Shown: in pieces, positions 1 to 5,282 of the stretch | Layout: each line of letters begins with the position of its first letter | Position numbering within the stretch: the first letter of the stretch is position 1 | NCBI GenBank assembly: GCA_030040115.1 | Contig: JASHUH010000117.1 | Location: 1 to 8,566 of the forward strand | Reading direction: 5' to 3' | DNA: 8,566 nucleotides | Origin: Acidobacteriaceae bacterium | GTDB taxonomy: Bacteria; Acidobacteriota; Terriglobia; Terriglobales; Acidobacteriaceae | Made by a program: the position numbers and the translations under genes | The notes under the pieces: model-generated | Told to the model about the DNA's origin: nothing | Seen by the model: the letters and a program-made list of their open reading frames with translations, nothing else | Database searches by the model: none

Positions 1-230
1 TCTGCGGCAAATATCTCAAGCTGGTTCAAGGCTTTTTCTTCTCCCTCCCTTGTACGCTGCGGTACCCGATCCATGCAAGCCTAACGAAGAGCCAATCGGA
101 AGCGGATTGCGAGCCGGAACGATCGCACTCGAACGCCGCCCAGAGCGAACCTGGCAAACAGCGGCCGATAACCGAACCAACCTAAGGCTTCTGCACGCCC
201 GGTCGATTCCTTTCCCTTCTTTTTTTCTTC

Positions 231-276
231 TCCAACAACGAAATCACCCAGATAGTTAACCCCCGTTGTCGTTGGA
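231..276. repeat. Imperfect inverted repeat upstream of the pseudokinase gene
   Basis: TCCAACAACG at 231-240 pairs with CGTTG (264-268) plus TTGGA (272-276). This gives ten base pairs interrupted by a three-base bulge (TCG, 269-271) around a 23-base loop that contains the palindrome GTTAAC. A T-run lies on its left side, but no T-run follows it on either strand in the transcribed direction, so it does not look like an intrinsic terminator. It could be an operator or leader structure for the downstream gene. Confidence 0.35.
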
Positions 277-314
277 TGGCGCGAAGGCCGTTTACGATTA
301 GGTAAGAGGATGCT

Positions 315-344
315 AGAGATGCGCAGCCGCGCACCCGCATCTCT
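315..344. repeat. Perfect 9-bp hairpin in the leader of the pseudokinase gene
   Basis: AGAGATGCG at 315-323 is the exact reverse complement of CGCATCTCT at 336-344, with a 12-base GC-rich loop. On the + strand it is followed by CTTTCG, only a token U-tract, so termination is doubtful. It sits 75 bases before the likely ATG at 419. A structured 5' leader or the end of an upstream transcript are both possible. Confidence 0.4.
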
Positions 345-418
345 CTTTCGACCCCTGTTCGACTTGCCGCCGCGGGCTTCCTGCTTTGGCCCTTATACCT
401 CCACGCAGGAATCGACCT

Positions 419-1750
419 ATGCAACTATGGACGGAATATGAAGGTGTTACCATCGACGGCGTTTTTCCCTTGAAAAAGCTTCTTCTGCCCGAAGGCCGCA
501 GCGCCTTCTTCTCCACCGCCAATGGAAAGGGAGAGACGGCCGTTATCCGGCTGGTCGAATGTCATTTTGACGAGGAGGAAATCCTCACTCGCTGGCGTTC
601 TGTCGATGCCCTGGGCCACCCCAATTTCCTCAAACTCGAGCGCTATGGACAGCTTGCGCTGGACGACCGCCCGGTAGTGTATGCGGTCTTTGAACGCGTC
701 GACGCTAATTTAGCTGAAGTCGTCGCTCGCGGCCGGTTGACCGCACCGCAAACCGCGCAGCTCGCGTCGAGCCTCGCCTCCGCCCTCGAAACGCTCCACA
801 ACCATGGCTTCGTGCATGAACACGTGGAATTGCACAACGTCTTCAACGTTGGCAACGTGGTGAAGCTGCGCAGCGATTGCATTCGCGAGGCTCCCGAAGG
901 AGACGCCGGCTTGGCGGCGAAGCGGCGCGATGTCCACGACCTCGCATTGCTGCTGATGAAAGCTCTCGCGCAAACCGGGATCACAGACAGAGCGGACGAA
1001 TTACCGGCTCCGTTCGACCAAATCGTGCGGAACGGAGTGAGCGGAGCTTGGGGATTGGCGGAAATCAAAGCTGCAATCCAGAGTCCGCCGTCTAGGGTGC
1101 GTTCCTCCGCCGCGCGCTCCTCGTCCTCGGCCAGCGCCATCCCCCTTGAATCTCATCCTGCCGCCAGGCCTTTAGCTTCGTTCCAACCTGAGGCTACCGA
1201 ACCTCGGCCCGTCATTGTTGCCGGCCGGGCATTCCGGGACCAATTTCCTTCGGGCGGTCGAAAGCTCGAGCTTTCCCTCAGAACTAAATGGATTACAGTC
1301 GCCGCCTTGACGGTGACAATCTTTTTTATGGCGGGGTGGCTCTTTAAGCATGCGCGGGGGCCTCGTATCGGCGCTGTCCCATCCCCGTCCGTCGCGTCAG
1401 TCAAAGCTATGGTGGCGGAGCGAAGCGCGTCCGATTCTATTCCATCCGGTGTTCCCCCGGCGTCGTCGCAGGGTTCCGGGCAGTCCGGGGCCACAACGCC
1501 TGCGCAATGGCGCGTAGTCGTTTACACCTACAACAACCGGGTCCAGGCGCAGAAGATGTCCGCTGCAATCGACGCCAAGCACCCCGGCCTCCGGCCCCAG
1601 GTTTTTGCCCCAAGCGGCCACGCACCTTACCTGGTGACCGTAGGAGGCGTGATGAGCAAGCGCGACGCCCTGGCATGGGTTCGGAAATCGCGAAGATCCG
1701 GCCTGCCGCGCGACACCTACGCGCAGAATTACAGCCTCGCCGCGCGTTAA
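419..1750 (+). CDS. Membrane-anchored pseudokinase with C-terminal SPOR-like domain
   Basis: This 443-residue protein has a kinase-like fold (about residues 14-222), a low-complexity Ser/Pro-rich linker, one membrane span (291-309) and a SPOR-like domain (363-437). Kinase landmarks remain: HPN (67-69), an APE triplet (158-160) and an alpha-F-type segment starting RDVHDL (170-175). The catalytic ones are gone. The VAIK lysine is Arg44, the HRD motif reads HEH (133-135), the DFG position reads SDC (152-154), and the glycine loop lacks its glycines. It is therefore expected to bind or scaffold rather than phosphorylate. SPOR domains usually bind septal peptidoglycan stripped of stem peptides, so the likely topology is kinase-like part inside and SPOR part in the periplasm. 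I chose the ATG at 419 because AGGA at 407-410 lies 8 bases upstream. An in-frame TTG at 386 would add 11 residues but has no such site. It stands alone, convergent with the redox operon. Confidence 0.82.
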   Translation: MQLWTEYEGVTIDGVFPLKKLLLPEGRSAFFSTANGKGETAVIRLVECHFDEEEILTRWRSVDALGHPNFLKLERYGQLALDDRPVVYAVFERVDANLAEVVARGRLTAPQTAQLASSLASALETLHNHGFVHEHVELHNVFNVGNVVKLRSDCIREAPEGDAGLAAKRRDVHDLALLLMKALAQTGITDRADELPAPFDQIVRNGVSGAWGLAEIKAAIQSPPSRVRSSAARSSSSASAIPLESHPAARPLASFQPEATEPRPVIVAGRAFRDQFPSGGRKLELSLRTKWITVAALTVTIFFMAGWLFKHARGPRIGAVPSPSVASVKAMVAERSASDSIPSGVPPASSQGSGQSGATTPAQWRVVVYTYNNRVQAQKMSAAIDAKHPGLRPQVFAPSGHAPYLVTVGGVMSKRDALAWVRKSRRSGLPRDTYAQNYSLAAR

Positions 1751-1841
1751 ACTCGACAGCCCGTCCAGCACCCTCTCCGCACGCGTGCTGCATGCGCAGT
1801 TCGCTCTTGATCCGTCCACAATCGCTTCTTTTTGCGGCGCA

Positions 1842-1878
1842 ACCAGCGTGAGCGGGCGCGATTGGCCCCTCACGCGGT
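1842..1878. terminator. Hairpin in the convergent spacer, possible bidirectional terminator
   Basis: GCGTGAG (1846-1852) pairs with CTCACGC (1869-1875). The stem extends outward by ACC/GGT around a bulged A1845, and inward by GGGC/GCCC (1854-1857 with 1865-1868) past a bulged C1853. It lies between the stop codons of two convergent genes, where a shared terminator would be expected. Neither strand has a T-run after the stem, so if it terminates at all it is not a classical intrinsic terminator. Confidence 0.35.
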
Positions 1879-1882
1879 CCAC

Positions 1883-3235
1883 TTACGACAAAATCTCGCG
1901 AAAATACGCGTTCAGCAGGCGGTCGCCGGGATCGTATTTCCTTCGCGTCGCATCCAGCACTCTCAACTTATCCCCGTAGGGCTTCTGCACCAGCCCGGCA
2001 TTTAGCCTCGGGGTCTGATTCAAAACCGGAATGCCGTTGCGCACGCTGCAAAACTGGTTGTAGGCGTCTAGATAATCTTCCCATCCGGGATTCGCCGTTG
2101 AAACCGGATCGATGGTCATCACGTTGCCGTTCCATGAGTAGGAGAGCAGCGCTCTCTGGTCCTGCGCAATGCAATAACCGACGTACAGTAGGTTCGAGCG
2201 GTAGCCCTTTCGCGAGTAATAATCTTTGCAGAACTGAAAGAAGTCCGTCACGGCGGCGGGAAACTGCTCTTCAGCAAATGCAAAGAAGCTGAACGTATAG
2301 CGGCTGTCGTTCGAAACCGGCGGGTATTGGATGATTTGATCGCAGGGAAGCGTATAGTCGCTGGTTACGATTTTTTCCAGTTGCAGACGCCAGGCGGCAT
2401 TGAACGCGTCGATGATGCCGTAGCGGATCGAAGGAATCGACACGTTTTGTTCTACGTCGTGGCCCAGCTTCGGCCCGGAAGTGCCCCAGGTGTGGTTTCG
2501 CACCGGCCAGGCAACGCGGTTGGGTTCGCCCTTGGCGCCGGGATTGTACTTCCGAAACTCCACCGTGATCTTGTCTTCGAAGGGAAACATGTAGTACATC
2601 ATGGAGTAATCGAGCGCTTTCAAATCCGGCAGGGCGGAGAGAAAGTCCGCGAGGCTGTACGTCGTGTGATGGACGTGCATCGGCGTCAGTGGCCGGACGC
2701 TATAAGTCACTTCGTAGATGATTCCGAAAAGCCCGTAGCTCGACCTTACCAGTTGCATCAGATCGGGCTGGGTTGCGTCGCTGACTTCCAGAAGATCGCC
2801 GCTGGGAAGCACCATCTTGACAGCCGTGATGTATGACCCCACCTGCCCATATTCGCCCGGAAAGGACGCATCCTTGGTCCCGGCGCAAGCCGCACTGCCA
2901 GCCGATAGGCTGCCGATCTCCGTGTTGACAAAGAACTGCAGATTCTTTGCCTCCAGCGCCTTGGCCATGTCCAGATGAACGGCGTCCGCTTCCACGGTCA
3001 ACGTGCTTTGCCCAATATCCAGGATCTTATTCATCTTCATCCGAATCAGCGTCCCGCCATCGGCCACCCCGCATGGGGCGGTGGAGTGATTTGACCCTAC
3101 GGCGCGCACCGGCGAAGGATATGTCGATGGATCTTTCAAGATTGCGACAATTTCGTCAACACTGTTGGCGTCCACGACCACATTCGGATGAGAAACAAGG
3201 TCTCCAAACCAGTTAGTAACGGTAAGCGTGGCCAT
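1883..3235 (-). CDS. FAD-binding oxidoreductase of the VAO/lactone-oxidase type
   Basis: This 450-residue flavoprotein has a PCMH-type FAD-binding half (about residues 15-185) and a C-terminal substrate/cap half. The segment VRAVGSNHST matches the usual VRxxGxGHS motif. His50 is the residue that often carries covalent FAD in D-arabinono-1,4-lactone and L-gulonolactone oxidases. A Gly/Ala-rich stretch (about 108-124) and the run LPSGDLLEV match the second FAD-contact region, and the C-terminus RKYDPGDRLLNAYF is typical of the family. The HWxK motif of classical aldonolactone oxidases is not visible, so the substrate is unknown. There is no signal peptide, so it is probably cytoplasmic and either O2- or carrier-linked. 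I chose the ATG at 3235, which an AGGTGG-type site closely precedes; a GTG at 3241 would add two residues. It is the last gene of the leftward operon, 103 nt after the GMC gene. Confidence 0.85.
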   Translation of the reverse strand: MATLTVTNWFGDLVSHPNVVVDANSVDEIVAILKDPSTYPSPVRAVGSNHSTAPCGVADGGTLIRMKMNKILDIGQSTLTVEADAVHLDMAKALEAKNLQFFVNTEIGSLSAGSAACAGTKDASFPGEYGQVGSYITAVKMVLPSGDLLEVSDATQPDLMQLVRSSYGLFGIIYEVTYSVRPLTPMHVHHTTYSLADFLSALPDLKALDYSMMYYMFPFEDKITVEFRKYNPGAKGEPNRVAWPVRNHTWGTSGPKLGHDVEQNVSIPSIRYGIIDAFNAAWRLQLEKIVTSDYTLPCDQIIQYPPVSNDSRYTFSFFAFAEEQFPAAVTDFFQFCKDYYSRKGYRSNLLYVGYCIAQDQRALLSYSWNGNVMTIDPVSTANPGWEDYLDAYNQFCSVRNGIPVLNQTPRLNAGLVQKPYGDKLRVLDATRRKYDPGDRLLNAYFREILS

Positions 3236-3286
3236 GACCACCTCGCGTAATTCAGTTTTTTGCGCAACGGAACCCGGCCTTCGCGC

Positions 3287-3311
3287 ATGCGGGCCGCGAC
3301 CGGCCGCGCAT
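3287..3311. repeat. GC-rich hairpin between two operon genes
   Basis: ATGCGGGCCG (3287-3296) pairs with CGGCC (3301-3305) and CGCAT (3307-3311), leaving one bulged G3306 and a four-base loop. It lies in the 103-base gap between the GMC gene and the last gene of the operon. On the coding (-) strand it is followed by an A-run, not a T-run, so it is not an intrinsic terminator. It could stabilise the upstream message or lower expression of the last gene. Confidence 0.4.
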
Positions 3312-3338
3312 CACAAAGCAGCGATAAGCCTTCCGGCG

Positions 3339-5234
3339 TCACGCGTCTTGTTGGATCACATCGGAGGCCTTTTCGCTGATCATGTAGATCGCGGTGACAA
3401 TGAAATACCCCGGAATTTTCGGAAATACCGACGCATCTACAACCCGCAAGCCCTTGGTTCCCCGCACGCGAAAATGGCTGTCGAGAACCGCCTTTTCATC
3501 GCCGTCGGGACCGATCGGGCAGGTGCATGAGGCATGATGGCCCCACGCCTCATTCCTGACAAACTCGCGCAACTGGTCCGTAGTCGAATACGTGGTTCCC
3601 GGAGTCTCTTCGCTACTGATCAGGCCCCGCTTGGCCAGGCGTTCATTCATGGCGCGCACAAATTGCACTCCGTTCACAACGGCGTCCAAATCGGGATCGC
3701 TGGCGCGACTGCCATCGCCAAAGTACTGGAAGTTGATCAGCGGCGCGTCCCGCGGGTCCGCGGATTTCAGCTCCACGCGTCCGGTGTTGTTGGTGCGCGC
3801 CTTCAGGATCGCCCAGGTAAACCGGTTGTGATGATATTCGAATATCTTCGAGTATCCCGGAAAATAACCGTGAAAACATCCCGGGATCCCGAAGATGTAA
3901 AGATCCGGATCCTTCAGCTCTTTCGACGAGCGCCGAATTATTCCAATTAGACTTCCGTTGGACGAGTATAACCCGGAACCGTTTTTCAGCCATTGCTGCA
4001 TGTACGTATCGGGGTTCGGATCCGGCGGCGAAAACGTTGCCCGATCGATGAGGGCAAAGTTGCGCTCAAAACACGACACTACTCCGACTTCGTAACGATC
4101 CTGCAGATTCCTGCCCACACCAGGTAGATGCACGACCTCGGGGATGCCGAATTTGGCGAGCTGGTCACGCGGGCCCACTCCAGAAAGCATGAGCAGTTGC
4201 GGCGTGTTGAATGCGCCCGCCGCCACAATCACTTCCCGCTTGGCCCGGCTTTGGTTCCGCGGCGCCGTGGAGGCAGTATCCGTCGCCTGCGGATCCGCCC
4301 GATACAGGTGCGCTTGCTCGATGAATTCCACGCCCACGGCCGTGGTTCCTTCGAACAAAACCCGAGTGGCCAAAGCATTCTTAAGAATGGTCAGATTGCC
4401 GGGAAATTGCTTCTGCGTCCGCAACAGGTAATCTCGCGGACCATTCCGCTTCCCGTTTTCGACGGCGAGAGGCGTAAACACCAGGCCCTCCGGGCTGGAA
4501 CCGCGGTAGCGGGAGTCATTGGGATCCAGCCGTGTCTCAACACCCACTCCCACCGGCCCGATCTGATCGACGAGCACTTCCCTCACGCCATTAAGGAGCA
4601 GTCGAACCAGCTCAGAGTCTTTAAGAACCAGCGCAGGATCGGCCTCACTCGTGCCGAGCCATCCATGGAAACCGTGCCCGTCGCTCCGGTCGCGCCAGTC
4701 TTCCCTTTTCTCAAAAAATCCCGCAACGGTGGAAACCACTTCGTCCACATCGCCGCCCACTGTGCCCGGCGCCGGCACGTAGTGGCAGTTCTCCAGCCGC
4801 TCAAAATAACCGCGCATCTTGTCCGCCTGCCAGCTCGCATCGCCGGTGAGCGCGACAATTCCGTTCCAATCGTCATCCTGCGGCGCTACGGTGATCATCG
4901 CGTTATGCGCGGTGCATCCGCCCAGCGTCCCTGCGCGCGGATACCAAATGTAGTCTTGGCCATCGACCTTCACAACCTTGGAATCTTTTGCCTGCTGCGC
5001 GTCGCCCGTGTAGTGCCGCACAAAGTAGTTCCACGCGCACGCGGGATATTCGGTGGAAAGCCCATGAAAGATGGGTGTTTCGTACATAAGCTGGCCGGGC
5101 TCGCCGGCCGAACATGGATCCCCACCGGCTTCCAACAACAGCACCTTAAAGCCGGCGCGCGCCAAGTTCGCGGCGAGCGGTCCGCCGCCCGCTCCCGAGC
5201 CGACGATCACATAGTCATATTGCCCATCGCCCAT
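3339..5234 (-). CDS. GMC-family FAD oxidoreductase (choline/glucose dehydrogenase superfamily)
   Basis: This 631-residue enzyme opens with a Rossmann FAD motif (VIVGSGAGGG, residues 9-18) and ends the first fold unit with LLLEAGG. GMC signature 1 is the stretch 99-114 (PRAGTLGGCTAHNAMI) and signature 2 is GAFNTPQLLMLSGVG (340-354). The C-terminus holds the catalytic-base region WGHHASCTCPIG (564-575), with His567 aligning to the conserved His. The following motif reads PGYFIVTAIYMISEK (608-622), where most family members have PGGNTNAPT; the usual second catalytic Asn/His is Val613. GMC enzymes oxidise primary or secondary alcohols, sugars or sterols with FAD; the substrate here cannot be read. 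No Tat or Sec signal is visible. A near-perfect Shine-Dalgarno, AAGGAGG, lies six bases before the ATG. It starts 48 nt after the cytochrome gene and is almost certainly co-transcribed with it. Confidence 0.92.
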   Translation of the reverse strand: MGDGQYDYVIVGSGAGGGPLAANLARAGFKVLLLEAGGDPCSAGEPGQLMYETPIFHGLSTEYPACAWNYFVRHYTGDAQQAKDSKVVKVDGQDYIWYPRAGTLGGCTAHNAMITVAPQDDDWNGIVALTGDASWQADKMRGYFERLENCHYVPAPGTVGGDVDEVVSTVAGFFEKREDWRDRSDGHGFHGWLGTSEADPALVLKDSELVRLLLNGVREVLVDQIGPVGVGVETRLDPNDSRYRGSSPEGLVFTPLAVENGKRNGPRDYLLRTQKQFPGNLTILKNALATRVLFEGTTAVGVEFIEQAHLYRADPQATDTASTAPRNQSRAKREVIVAAGAFNTPQLLMLSGVGPRDQLAKFGIPEVVHLPGVGRNLQDRYEVGVVSCFERNFALIDRATFSPPDPNPDTYMQQWLKNGSGLYSSNGSLIGIIRRSSKELKDPDLYIFGIPGCFHGYFPGYSKIFEYHHNRFTWAILKARTNNTGRVELKSADPRDAPLINFQYFGDGSRASDPDLDAVVNGVQFVRAMNERLAKRGLISSEETPGTTYSTTDQLREFVRNEAWGHHASCTCPIGPDGDEKAVLDSHFRVRGTKGLRVVDASVFPKIPGYFIVTAIYMISEKASDVIQQDA

Positions 5235-5240
5235 GCCGCT

Positions 5241-5247
5241 CCTCCTT
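5241..5247 (-). promoter_or_regulatory. Strong Shine-Dalgarno of the GMC oxidoreductase gene
   Basis: AAGGAGG on the - strand with a six-base spacer to the ATG at 5234. It fixes that start and predicts strong independent re-initiation on the operon message despite the 48-nt gap after the cytochrome stop codon. Confidence 0.75.
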
Positions 5248-5282
5248 GCTCGATCAGCATGCCTACCGGCGACCTGCTGAAA

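Larger units (their letters stand above)
1..418. other. Gene-free upstream region with pyrimidine tracts and inverted repeats
   Basis: No open frame here has a convincing start, ribosome binding site or recognisable product. The stretch has two pyrimidine-rich tracts sharing a perfect 12-base direct repeat, TTTTTCTTCTCC, at 33-44 and 222-233. It also has two inverted repeats, listed separately, at 231-276 and 315-344. A weak promoter-like pair is possible (TTGTCG at 266-271, TACGAT at 293-298), but the 21-base spacing is poor and I do not call it. The region is best read as the promoter and leader of the kinase-like gene at 419, and may include the tail of an upstream transcript. Confidence 0.5.

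Noticed and set aside
50..259. 69-codon + strand frame in the left spacer
   Set aside because: No ribosome site, no recognisable product, and it runs into a homopyrimidine tract.
643..1140. 165-codon frame on the - strand
   Set aside because: Antisense to the pseudokinase gene. Its composition (Ser/Arg/Ala-rich) and lack of motifs mark it as a shadow.
1779..1788. Palindrome GCACGCGTGC as terminator of the pseudokinase gene
   Set aside because: No loop and no T-run; self-complementary GC-rich decamers are common in this composition.
1397..1882. 161-codon frame on the - strand
   Set aside because: Mostly antisense to the SPOR region of the pseudokinase gene, with no recognisable domain and no good ribosome site.
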